Below are positions 20,401-28,688 of a stretch of 64,000 nt of DNA, piece by piece. How positions within the stretch are numbered: the first letter of the stretch is position 1; each line of letters opens with the position of its first letter. Both the position numbers and the translations under genes were made by a program. The DNA lies in NCBI GenBank assembly GCA_025060325.1, contig JANXBW010000011.1:1-64000 (forward strand), in the 5' to 3' direction. The DNA is from Thermoguttaceae bacterium. Its GTDB lineage: Bacteria; Planctomycetota; Planctomycetia; Pirellulales; Thermoguttaceae. A model generated the notes under the pieces. It was given only the letters and a program-made list of their open reading frames with translations, searched no databases and had not been told where the DNA came from.

Positions 20401-21476
20401 GCCAGCCGTTCTCGCCAGCGCGTAGCCCCGGGTTCAAGCTGGCCTATTTGGCGCCAGGTTGTGCCGGATGATGCTGGCTCCGATTCTACGTCAGCTAGCA
20501 CAATAAGCTGGACTCTCCGAGTGGCGAGGGGAGCTTTTGTCCAAGGCGGCTCGGGGAGAGATTGAAGCGGGGGAAGTGTGGGCAGAGTTGGCAGGCCTCT
20601 AAGCGTCGGTAGCGGTACCCGAGGGGTTGGTTCGACTGTGACGATAAGTTCGTAAACGCCTTCTTCATTTGGAAGTCGCACGGCAAAGGGTAGGGATTGC
20701 GTGGCCGGGGCCATCTCCGCGTCTTGTCGCCATTGTTCTTTTCCGCTTGGCAGATGAACAAGGCGAAGCTGAAGACGCAGCGGCTCCTGGCCGCTTTTAT
20801 GTTCCAACTGAGGCTCGATGCGGAAGGAAAATGTTTCCTGTGGCCTAAAGACAAGAGATGGCTTGTGCACGTGGATTTTCAGCTCATCGTCTGCCCGGCG
20901 TTTTGCAAGCAATCGCAAGCCGTATTGGGGGACTTCGAGCTCCTTCGGGTGGTCGGCCAGCTCGCTAAGAGCAAGAGTGAGCCAGGCACGTTCTACTGAC
21001 TCGTGTGGTCGAAGTCCAACGAAGAGTTTTGCATCTTTTGGAGCTTGAATTGTCAGTTCAACCCCATCGACCCGGCGGAGGAAAATTGGCTCGACCTTTA
21101 GGGATGTCGACGAAGCGGATAGTGTGGCCGACATTTCGGGCGGAAGATCGGCCACCGAGCCTAGCGGCTCAAGCCACACGGAGGCGGCAGCATCTGGCTC
21201 AAGGGCAAGAGGCTGAACGCTTTCGATTCTCCCGCGGTCAAGGAGAGCGATGGCATGCCATCGGCCGGGCTGATCCCCCCACCAGGTGATCCTTAGCGTC
21301 ATGGTGTGCTGCGGGTGGGTGACCGGGGGTTCAGGGCAAGCCTTTTTGCCCACGGCCCCAACAAGAGTTAACCCAAGCGGAAGGCTTAGCAAGAACAGAA
21401 AGCAAGCCCCTCGGTTTTGACCCCGAGGCAAAAAAGCTGTACGGCGGTACTGGCTCGGACCTCCGTGTCCGAACAT
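17442..21476 (-). CDS. Large secreted protein with family-10-like glycosidase region
   Basis: A 1344-residue protein with a signal-peptide-like N-terminus (FLFLLSLPLGLTLVGAVG). Residues ~60-480 look like beta-sandwich regions. Residues ~550-900 resemble the glycosyl-hydrolase-like 10 (DUF187-type) TIM barrels of planctomycetes: FVDYLRFQGYNAVCFPVYAEGG, then RLCDRTGLAFIPALEL, and HPRYNPLHPQVQAVIERAVDELLDRY. Around residue 1100, NPGFEQPP...GW followed by SGNFSLRL looks like a CBM4/9-type jelly-roll carbohydrate-binding module. The closing residues are Pro/Thr-rich, then WLPKRLRFF. I infer an envelope or extracellular polysaccharide-processing enzyme; catalytic residues cannot be assigned by eye. 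Confidence 0.75.
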   Translation of the reverse strand: MFGHGGPSQYRRTAFLPRGQNRGACFLFLLSLPLGLTLVGAVGKKACPEPPVTHPQHTMTLRITWWGDQPGRWHAIALLDRGRIESVQPLALEPDAAASVWLEPLGSVADLPPEMSATLSASSTSLKVEPIFLRRVDGVELTIQAPKDAKLFVGLRPHESVERAWLTLALSELADHPKELEVPQYGLRLLAKRRADDELKIHVHKPSLVFRPQETFSFRIEPQLEHKSGQEPLRLQLRLVHLPSGKEQWRQDAEMAPATQSLPFAVRLPNEEGVYELIVTVEPTPRVPLPTLRGLPTLPTLPPLQSLPEPPWTKAPLATRRVQLIVLADVESEPASSGTTWRQIGQLEPGATRWRERLAGLPQPHRLLPFTRPTVVSRGAQTVRQGDATWTQLEPASPQGEANYYLVTLPIDKTGIPHLLEVEIPDNHPQILALYILELTAAGSYWPVATSAILVPEDPVQASTSAQASRHQVIFWPRTKEPLLLFANLSFSRPARWGKIALMSTLGRLMPSEIDVGRPTGRIVAAYSARPWSPEMFGASVRTSEDWAARDWLSFYEGAIHFVDYLRFQGYNAVCFPVYAEGGGLYPSQVLQPNCRYDTGPLAEAGTDPVRKDVVELFARLCDRTGLAFIPALELAAPLPQLEWLLRHEHPESEGLLLVGEPSVPRGISGPHPRYNPLHPQVQAVIERAVDELLDRYADHVSFCGIAIQLTPETFTHFPGLSWPLDGSTLRQFQEATGIKLGGTGATATPPAVLLTTQFRQEWLTWRAKQLTQFYGRLAAKIASRKSTASLFLVGPEVFDTPELRHHLRPRLPQQLTLADAYLLLGLDVNILAQQTAVVLLRPQCYVLPSGDGVDFPLPGLAHLPDYDRLLAAFPRRGALLFRRPVTAQLGSFQHVLQSPLPQAAILEWSMAGCQVRRPLVEALADLDPQVIFDGTWQPSTTREDCWAETLAAIGQMAPSAQAISQTPSDQGSTIPVVIRSQPSRQGSVLSMINPTRFALGISVRLAGATAAPDVIFPPAATISFRSHPQGAILAGTVEPYQVVVLAFPETNVNVLSAEVTWPPGTGEQLAREIQQLSTALAMLRSPPLWPILQNPGFEQPPQVGSPPVGWLLLGPPEATAELDPAVKRSGNFSLRLRSPRAGATVVSHPFQPPVTGRLAVRVYCRAGSAVPRLRLALEGRTTAGAVTVLGETISLAGPAAGMNSASGEFHFVDLEIADLPTADLQAVRLRVDLLDPGELWLDDVLLSQVAFSRVELVELMKLVAPAEAQVAQGKFAEPLRLLDSPWSGFLKKYVILPAGISLPQPVPTVAEVPPSTPSTPETQQSPSPFMRMWEWLPKRLRFF

Positions 21477-22151
21477 GGAGAACGACCGATTTGTGATTTG
21501 CCCATCCAGCCTGGGAGAACGAGAGCTCGGATTCGTAAGGAATTGGCGGCAATTGTAGTGCCCTGCGACAACCAGGGCCTAGTCGAAAAACCGGCGGCAG
21601 GGAGTGAGTAAGGGGTTTTCCACAAAAACCTTCCCTTTTCAGGGGTAGGATCTCTGGCAGAGCGGAAAGAGATTCTGGGCCCCGGTTAAGTCTGTGGCCT
21701 TCCAGCGCGGGAAACGGGTAGCCCCTGGTAACAAGACAATTTATTTCGCATGAAAAACTTCCATCCGGGGAAACAGGGTGGCCATCGCGCCGCGTGAATT
21801 GCACCGTGATTACAGGAATCGCGACTCGGTTCCTGGCTTTTCCCGCGGGTTTGGACTTGGCACCCACCCGCCCGGTATCGGGTATAGTTGGCCTTCCACC
21901 GAAGTTAGGTGTCAAAATGGCAGATTTGGGCTGTTTAGGCTCCGATATGCACGACGCAAGTTTCGAAAATTACGGAATTTATTGTAAATCTGGTATTTAG
22001 CGATTCGTTCGGCACATGTGTTGCTGGTGGGTTCAGATGGACGATCTTGCGAAAGCGAGTGGGCAATCCCCCGCTCTTGAGTTCCTAATCTTTGGTAACC
22101 TGATTCGAGCGAATAGCTGATTTTTCCGTTTGGCGAGGGTCGGCGAGGAAG
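21477..22151. other. Divergent intergenic region
   Basis: A 675-bp gap between the divergent glycosidase-like and TPR genes. I see no gene, RNA or clear promoter in it. It becomes AT-richer near 21960-22000. Confidence 0.4.
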
Positions 22152-22667
22152 ATGACCCCCGGACTTGAAGATCCCAAAAAGAAGGAACACCAGAGCCCTG
22201 CAGCCGGGAGCGCCTGCCCTGCCGGTCAGCCGGAGCTGTCGCCGCCTGCGGACGAGCAGCTCAAATGGATGCGAGTAGCTCGCCGGCTTAATGAGGCAGC
22301 GGGGTATCTGGAATTAGGGCTTCCGGAGCGGACTTTGCAGATCATTGATGAAATTGGTGATCTTGGTCCGTTTGCTCCGGGCGCGGCGCTTTTGCGGGGG
22401 GAAGCGCTCCGGCTACAGGAGCGATTCGCGGAGGCCGGTGCGTCATTCGAATGGGCAGCCCGGTTTATACCGCCTCCGTTCGACCGGCCGGCTTACCTTG
22501 CCTCCAGCATGTGCTATAGGCAGGCCGGGGAGTTACATCGGGCGATCAATTTACTTGGTTTTGCCCGCGGGGCATTGCCGCCCTATAAAAAGATCGTCAT
22601 CTTGCGTACCGCGCAAAACCAGCGGTCTGAACCGTTTGAGGGAGGGCAGAAATCCCCGGCAAACTAA
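22152..22667 (+). CDS. Small TPR-repeat protein
   Basis: Protein of 171 residues with no signal peptide. After a Pro/Ala-rich start, residues ~38-145 form helical pairs typical of tetratricopeptide repeats (AAGYLELGLPERTLQIIDEIG, GEALRLQERFAEAGASFEWAARF, SSMCYRQAGELHRAINLLGFA), that is about three repeats with conserved small residues at the usual places. TPR proteins act as binding scaffolds. The partner cannot be inferred; neighbours are unrelated. A GAGGAAG sequence directly precedes the ATG. Confidence 0.7.
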   Translation: MTPGLEDPKKKEHQSPAAGSACPAGQPELSPPADEQLKWMRVARRLNEAAGYLELGLPERTLQIIDEIGDLGPFAPGAALLRGEALRLQERFAEAGASFEWAARFIPPPFDRPAYLASSMCYRQAGELHRAINLLGFARGALPPYKKIVILRTAQNQRSEPFEGGQKSPAN

Positions 22668-22917
22668 ATCGCTATCGCGGCCTTTTGTCAACGGAAGATT
22701 TGGGAACCTTCGATTTTTCCAGCTTTGACCGCCGGAGGGACTGAGGCGGCAAGGGGAGCACACTTTTCTTGGCCGCCAGAGTTGAGGACGACGGATCGTA
22801 TCTTGGACGTACGCCGCTAGTCGCCGCCCCGCAGAAACAGTGAAGGTTGTTTACGGGAAAAGCGCCGCACAGACCCCGGCAATATGCTCGGTAGGTCCCC
22901 ACCCCACGGCGGGGGCG

Positions 22918-24207
22918 CTAGGTGGCGGAGCCAACCGCGGTCCGTTGATCCGAGAAAACAACTTCGCGGAGCACAATTTCTGGAATCGGGTTCTCGTCTG
23001 AGGCTTCCTGGAGGCCTACCACTAGGAAGTTCGGAGGCTCTCCTTCCCGAAGCCAGTCCTCACTAAGTCCAAGGAGTGTGGCCGGATTTTTGCTTGCCAT
23101 GGCGAAGGCCACTGCCCAATCAACCCCCACGTAAGCCCGCGCAATGGCCACTCCACGCAAAAGGGGCGCGGAGGCTCCGGCCAGGTATTCCCGTTGTCCA
23201 GGCACCACTAGCCGACCGTCAGGCAGAATCTCCACGTCACAAAACGGGCTCCGATAGACGCCGGGGGGTTGCCCCGCCTGACCGGAAAGATCGCTAATCA
23301 ACACGGAGCGGCTCGGCCCCTTTGCCCGGATCATACTTTTCAGAACCGGGGCCGGAAGATGATGTCCGTCGGCAATAAAACTTGCGATGAGCCGGTCTTC
23401 TGCCAGCTGAGGCCATATGGGATTGTGATGCCGGTGCATCTGGGCAGGACAACCGTTACCAAGGTGTGTGCTCAGGCGAGCACCGGCCTCGACTGCGGCG
23501 CGAATCTGTTGACTATTTGCCATCGTGTGGCCAATTCCGACTATCACCCCGCGCGCGGCCACCTTTTCAATGAAGTCGGTTGCTCCCGGTAACTCGGGTG
23601 CCAGAGTGACAAGTCGAATTCGTCCACCGGCTTTCTCCTGCCAGCGGCAGAAAAGCTCCCAGTCTGGCGGCTGGCACCATTCGCGAGGATGGGCCCCGCG
23701 AGCGCCGTCCTCAGGAGATAAAAATGGTCCTTCCAAGTGGATGCCGACAATCGCTTGACGAAGCCATGGATCGCTTTCGCAAGCGCGGGCAATCACGGAC
23801 AGAGCTTTGTCGAACACTTCGGGGGGCTGGGTCGTCAAGGTCGGGCAAAATCGCGTCACACCAAAGTGGAGGAGCTGTTCGGCGATCGTGCGAACTTTTT
23901 CCTCTGTTAGATCAGCCGATGCAAACTCTTGGCCTCCATATCCGTTGACTTGAATGTCCAGCAAACCGGGGACAAGCCAGGGAAGTCGTGTTGCCAAGGT
24001 TGTCTCCGGAACACGAGCGGCTACAAACCGCACCCGTCCTTGTTCAATGGTCACTCGAGCCGGCTGACCCGTGTCGTAGCGGATGCCCTGAACGATCACG
24101 GCTCTAAGCCCTTCGTACAAAGTGTGTTCGACCAGGAGAGATTGCTGACAATCCGACCGCTGAGCCGAAGTTGGGTTGCCTTGGCCACGCCGCCCAAATG
24201 TGCACAT
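22918..24207 (-). CDS. nagA: N-acetylglucosamine-6-phosphate deacetylase-like amidohydrolase
   Basis: Amidohydrolase of 429 residues expected to remove acetate from N-acetylglucosamine 6-phosphate in amino-sugar recycling. NagA hallmarks in order: PGLLDIQVNGYGG; the metal-binding glutamate in HLEGPFLSPEDGARGAH; histidines in GIGHT and STHLGNG (NagA usually has THLFNA); DGHHLP; and the catalytic aspartate in LISDLSG. The C-terminus has NPATLLGL. The first ~25 residues are not conserved and the true start may be later. No nagB or transporter is adjacent. Substrate could differ slightly given the THLGNG change. Confidence 0.82.
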   Translation of the reverse strand: MCTFGRRGQGNPTSAQRSDCQQSLLVEHTLYEGLRAVIVQGIRYDTGQPARVTIEQGRVRFVAARVPETTLATRLPWLVPGLLDIQVNGYGGQEFASADLTEEKVRTIAEQLLHFGVTRFCPTLTTQPPEVFDKALSVIARACESDPWLRQAIVGIHLEGPFLSPEDGARGAHPREWCQPPDWELFCRWQEKAGGRIRLVTLAPELPGATDFIEKVAARGVIVGIGHTMANSQQIRAAVEAGARLSTHLGNGCPAQMHRHHNPIWPQLAEDRLIASFIADGHHLPAPVLKSMIRAKGPSRSVLISDLSGQAGQPPGVYRSPFCDVEILPDGRLVVPGQREYLAGASAPLLRGVAIARAYVGVDWAVAFAMASKNPATLLGLSEDWLREGEPPNFLVVGLQEASDENPIPEIVLREVVFSDQRTAVGSAT

Positions 24208-24346
24208 TCCTCAATCCGGTGGTCAGATTTTAATAACTGACAGCTGGCTATTCGAGAGTGGCGATGACAGAAAGTCGAAAGAGCGGCGGGAAGATCCGAA
24301 AAACTCCGGGGACGCCGGTGTTCGGCGGCCCATGGGATAGGCAAGT

Positions 24347-27300
24347 CTAACGGAACAGAAGGCCTGCATAGCCAACCACGGCTCGGCGGTCGCCACTAAC
24401 CTCCCCGCTTGTGGTATACGCCACCCGGTAGCACTCACTCAGTCGCCCGAGACTTCGAAGGGTGAAGAGAGCCGCCACAGTGGGAATTAGCCCACAAATT
24501 GAGATCTGTTTTTGGCGCACAATCTCGAAAAGTTCCTCCGGCTGACATCTTTCCATGGCCTCGATGGCTAGCTTGTCCAGCCGGCGGGCTTCATCCTCGG
24601 GCACATAATGGCTGAAATCGGTCGAAATAACAATCAGGGGAATAGTGGCCTCCTTGCTCAGTACGGCGGCAGCCTGTGCGCCAAAACTTTCCAACTCCTC
24701 GATATCACCTCCTCGCATCACAATGGCCACCACTCGGACGTCCGGCTTTAGAAAACGGAGCATCGGAAGAATAACCTCGACGGCATGCTCCTGAGCGTGG
24801 GCAGCGGCGTCCAAAGCCAGCCCGGCTACTTCCTCCGCGAGCTTCTTCGCCAAACGAACATCACCGCTCACCTCTCCATCCGGCAGGAGCCACCGTTCAT
24901 AGGGTGCGACCGCCCACGAGGCACCTTCCGGCCGATGCTTTGTAGCGAAGATGAGGACAGTGCCCGGGATCTCCACGTGGCGCAGTGTTTCGAAGGCGAG
25001 CCTGCCGGAATACATCCAGCCGGCGTGAGGGACAAGCGCCCCGGCCCAATTTTCTGGGACGACCGGTCGGGTGGCCCAGCTGGAAAGTTGACTTGTGATG
25101 GATTCGGCAGTGGCCGGGTAAAATCGCCCAGCCACCACCGGTTGCCGCACCGTTGTCACTTGCCTTTCCGGTTGCCGGCGGATTTCCCACTCCTTGCGAG
25201 TGCTTGCCACCCGGAACGAATAAACGAAAGCTTCCTGTGGACGTCGCAAAGGAAGACCGTGCATAACCGTCGCAAGGATCTGGTCTGGTGCTCGGCCCGG
25301 TGAGTAGGCAAGCCCCCAGGCATTTTCCGCGATGACCATCATCGCCCGGCGGCCAGAGTCGAAGCCTGCCCAATCCGGCCCGGCGACCGTTCGGTGGGGC
25401 AGCACATCCCACAGCACCGCAACGTCCACACGCAGTTGGGGAAATACCGTCGGGGTCAACTGCCGGGCGAGCAACGCCCGGCTTAAGGCTTGGGTGAGAT
25501 CGTAAAGCGTAGACTGAAGTGGTACATCCGGCCGGAGGTGAAGCCTAAGTTCTTGAACCGGCTCTTTCCAACCCGGCAACTCGGCCCACAGGACAAGCCC
25601 GCACACCTGGCCGTCAAACAGTTGCGGATGGTAAAACGTGGGGGTGGCTCCGGTGAGAAGTGCCCACACATTCTGCCGAACCACCGCCGCAAGCTGATGA
25701 AGCTCGTGATCTGTCGGGCCGGGCAAGAGGGTGTCTTCTGGTAGGGGGCTAACCAGCTCGGCTAGCCGCCCGTGGAGAGCATAACCTTCGAATGTGTACA
25801 CCTGAACATCTTCAGCCTTCCACGCCTGAGCCGGCAGCCCCGCCTTGAGGCACGTGTGTTCAAGAAAGCTCACGGGATCTAAGGCGTACTCCACAGCCAC
25901 ACCCGGCAAAAGGAGTCCCCGTGCCGGCCCGCGGGCGACCAGCAGACCATGGCGGCCGATTTCCACCTCGTTTGCACGTGCTTCGCCTCGAGAAGACATC
26001 GGGCGATAATTCCACAGCACCCACACTTCGATGTCCAAGTACTTCAATTCCGCGGGGGAAATTGGGGGGAAACGGTAATCTTCTTTGGCCGCCCGATAAG
26101 CAGCCTGGTCCACAGCCATCGCCAAGCTAATTGGTTCTCCCAGCGCTCCACAACAACTGCGGAGTTGCCCATGCCGTTTGAGACTTACGAATACCCCGTA
26201 AACAGGTAACTGACCTGCCGCCCCAAGAACGCCAGCGGCAGTGGGCAAAGTCCCACCGCAGACGGCCGCCGCCACGCGTTCGGCAGCCACGCGGAGAAGT
26301 TTACTTTCTTCCTCCGCCGAAAGTCGTGGTCGCTCCGGCACGACTGCGGATTTTGGGTTCCCGAAGGCTCGTGGTCCCGCCGGAGGAGCCGTGCCGCACC
26401 CTTGTGTGCCTGGGTTTCCGGAGGGCCAAGGTTCACTGGCCCCGCAGTGGGAGCTCCCGCTATCTTTTGCCCCCGGCCCAGTGGAGCCGCCGGGCGTTCC
26501 GGTGCCGGCTTCCTTCATCTCCGACGAACCGTCCGAACTACTCCCGTTACCCCCTTTCTCTTTCGTTGCGGAGAGGGAGTCATTCGAACGATCAGAGGTC
26601 CGGGACGTGGCAGCTGCCGAGGCCACTTCCGCACAACCTGGATGAGAGCTTTGCGTTGATGGCCGCTGCGGCGGATTAGACCGAGGACGCCGGGGGATCC
26701 GGATCGGTTGTCGACGTCCGCCCCAAGCGCCGACTTCATCAGCGTAATGACCGGCGATTACCGTCTCGCAAAAGGCGCAGCGGTTGCCACGGAGATGATA
26801 GCCGCCAATGTGGTAGCCCTGACGCTCGATAACAGCCTTGCCGCAGCCAGGACAATAAGTAGCTTGAGTGCGGGGATCAAGGATATTCCCGGTGTACACG
26901 TAGTGGAGACCCTCTTGGCGAGCAATGTCGTAAGCCATCAGAAGCGTCCGCGCCGGCGTGGGGGGATGATCGAGCATCTGAAAGTCGGGGTGAAAAGCCG
27001 TAAAGTGCAGCGGCACGTCCGGCCGGAGTTCCTCCCGAATCCACCGGCACATTGCCCGAATCTCGTCGGGAGAATCGTTAGCCCCCGGGATGAGCAGGTT
27101 TGTGATTTCTACCCACACACTGCTTTCATGTACAAGCCATTTGAGCGTATCCAAGACCGGCTGCAAGTGCCCTAGACAGTACTTGCGGTAGAACTCCTCT
27201 GTGAAACCCTTTAAATCCACGTTGGCAGCGTCCATTAGGTCGAAGAAAGGCTTGCGGGCCTCCGATTCGATGTAACCGTTGGTTACTGCAACTGTTTTGA

Positions 27301-27802
27301 TGCCTAGGCGCCGGCAAGCCTCAGCCGTATCCATGGCATACTCGGCCCAGATGATTGGCTCGTTGTAAGTGAAAGCTACGCTTGTACACCCGTGGGCAAG
27401 GGCTGCTTCGGCGATGGCTTCGGGCGAGGCTTCCTCGCACCACAGGTCGGTTTGCTGCGACTTTGTGGTGGTCCAATTCTGGCAGAACTTGCAGCCGAGA
27501 TTACATCCACCGGTACCGAACGAAAGAACCGCCGAGCCGGGATAGAACTGGTTAAGTGGCTTCTTCTCAATCGGATCGATGCAAAAGCCGGTGCTTCGTC
27601 CGTATGTTGTCAAGACAATTTGTCCGCCCCGGTTTTGTCGCACAAAACAAAATCCGCGGGCACCTTCTTTGAGGCTGCAATGGCGGGGGCACAGGTCGCA
27701 CACCACCCGGTCGCGTTTGTCGTCTTTGTGCCACCATCCCCCCACTTTGCTGCCATCGGCAAGAAGAGGCACATTGGGCGGAAGGATCACTTTCTCGGCC
27801 AT
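24347..27802 (-). CDS. Single-chain AmmeMemoRadiSam protein (radical SAM + AMMECR1 + MEMO)
   Basis: A 1151-residue fusion of three families usually encoded separately in the AmmeMemoRadiSam system, whose function is unknown. Residues ~1-355 are radical SAM: CDLCPRHCSLKEGARGFC, then the cluster motif CNLGCKFCQNW (Cys-x3-Cys-x2-Cys), and a C-terminal CPGCG/CAFC pair. Residues ~365-490 are a Ser/Gly/Pro-rich linker. Residues ~500-690 are AMMECR1-like (GVFVSLKRHGQLRSCCGALGEP, ELKYLDIEVWVL). Residues ~700-880 are a less clear second domain. Residues ~885-1151 are MEMO-like (VAGRFYP, LVPHAGWMYSG, STDFSHYVPEDEARRLD, CGLIPTVAAL). The ATG at 27802 has AGAGG 8 nt upstream; an ATG 15 bp earlier lacks one. 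The linker differs sharply in composition from the domains. Confidence 0.9.
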   Translation of the reverse strand: MAEKVILPPNVPLLADGSKVGGWWHKDDKRDRVVCDLCPRHCSLKEGARGFCFVRQNRGGQIVLTTYGRSTGFCIDPIEKKPLNQFYPGSAVLSFGTGGCNLGCKFCQNWTTTKSQQTDLWCEEASPEAIAEAALAHGCTSVAFTYNEPIIWAEYAMDTAEACRRLGIKTVAVTNGYIESEARKPFFDLMDAANVDLKGFTEEFYRKYCLGHLQPVLDTLKWLVHESSVWVEITNLLIPGANDSPDEIRAMCRWIREELRPDVPLHFTAFHPDFQMLDHPPTPARTLLMAYDIARQEGLHYVYTGNILDPRTQATYCPGCGKAVIERQGYHIGGYHLRGNRCAFCETVIAGHYADEVGAWGGRRQPIRIPRRPRSNPPQRPSTQSSHPGCAEVASAAATSRTSDRSNDSLSATKEKGGNGSSSDGSSEMKEAGTGTPGGSTGPGAKDSGSSHCGASEPWPSGNPGTQGCGTAPPAGPRAFGNPKSAVVPERPRLSAEEESKLLRVAAERVAAAVCGGTLPTAAGVLGAAGQLPVYGVFVSLKRHGQLRSCCGALGEPISLAMAVDQAAYRAAKEDYRFPPISPAELKYLDIEVWVLWNYRPMSSRGEARANEVEIGRHGLLVARGPARGLLLPGVAVEYALDPVSFLEHTCLKAGLPAQAWKAEDVQVYTFEGYALHGRLAELVSPLPEDTLLPGPTDHELHQLAAVVRQNVWALLTGATPTFYHPQLFDGQVCGLVLWAELPGWKEPVQELRLHLRPDVPLQSTLYDLTQALSRALLARQLTPTVFPQLRVDVAVLWDVLPHRTVAGPDWAGFDSGRRAMMVIAENAWGLAYSPGRAPDQILATVMHGLPLRRPQEAFVYSFRVASTRKEWEIRRQPERQVTTVRQPVVAGRFYPATAESITSQLSSWATRPVVPENWAGALVPHAGWMYSGRLAFETLRHVEIPGTVLIFATKHRPEGASWAVAPYERWLLPDGEVSGDVRLAKKLAEEVAGLALDAAAHAQEHAVEVILPMLRFLKPDVRVVAIVMRGGDIEELESFGAQAAAVLSKEATIPLIVISTDFSHYVPEDEARRLDKLAIEAMERCQPEELFEIVRQKQISICGLIPTVAALFTLRSLGRLSECYRVAYTTSGEVSGDRRAVVGYAGLLFR

Positions 27803-27817
27803 GGACAAACCTCTCAT

Positions 27818-28474
27818 CCGCTACGAGAGCCAAAGATCAACACGGCTGCCCACTCCCATGCGCCGCTGGCCCCTCCGGCGTCGTGGCCACCCGCACGCGA
27901 GGATTAGCTGCCGTGGCGAAAGGCAAGTAATAAACCTCCCTGCATGACTAGTATCCCAGCCGCGTATGTGTCGCTGGCCTATCACAGCATGGTTACGCTA
28001 GTTGCATGCGACGGCAACCCAGGCCTATAGGCGGTAAGGCATCATTGCTTTAAGGATCCCGGGCCTCCCCGGCGCTGTTACCCGCGCAAACTCCCCTTCG
28101 TCTACGGCACGGCTCTTTTACTGTCATTTCGTTGCGATTGCTATGTCAGTGGGCTTTCGCGAGAATGCTTCCGCCACCCACTACCGCATGTTTTGCCGGG
28201 AGCACTCACGCATGAGCTTTCGCAGATACGGCCCGGCACAAGGATGTTACGTGCAACCTTGTATGGGCCAGCTCCGCGGGGACTGGTTTGGTGAGGCCGG
28301 CGTTCTCGTCCGGAGGTGCGGCTGTTCCCCCCTTCGCAGGCCAAATATGTGATCAAGAAAACTGCGGATAACGAGTTTCGGGTTCTTACTAACTCCAAGG
28401 AAAACCTTTTCCACCTCCTGTGTGCCGAGGCGCCCACCGGGTGCCATTCTGGCTTCAGCTTACAAAGCTAGCCG
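27818..28474. other. Intergenic, no recognisable gene
   Basis: Part of a gap of about 0.87 kb between divergent AmmeMemoRadiSam and mutY genes. Short open frames exist on both strands but lack recognisable domains. I see no structured RNA. Confidence 0.4.
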
Positions 28475-28502
28475 TTGAGCGAAAGAGCCCCTGCGATAAA
28501 TT
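28475..28502 (+). promoter_or_regulatory. Possible promoter of mutY
   Basis: TTGAGC (28475-28480), a 16-nt spacer and TAAATT (28497-28502), each with 4 of 6 consensus matches. Transcription would begin near 28509. Confidence 0.3.
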
Positions 28503-28688
28503 TTAGCAGTTTTCGAGCGTTTTTTCCGCATAGCGTATCCGGTGGGGAGAGAAGGGGTGCGTGCCAAAGGCAAACCTCATGACCCGTCCCAGGGCGAGGA
28601 TTCGTCAAAACCCTTTATCAGAACATGTAAGGCTGCTGTCTCAATGGGTGGACACAAGCTCTCGAAAACTCTCCTAGGGGCGAAGGCG

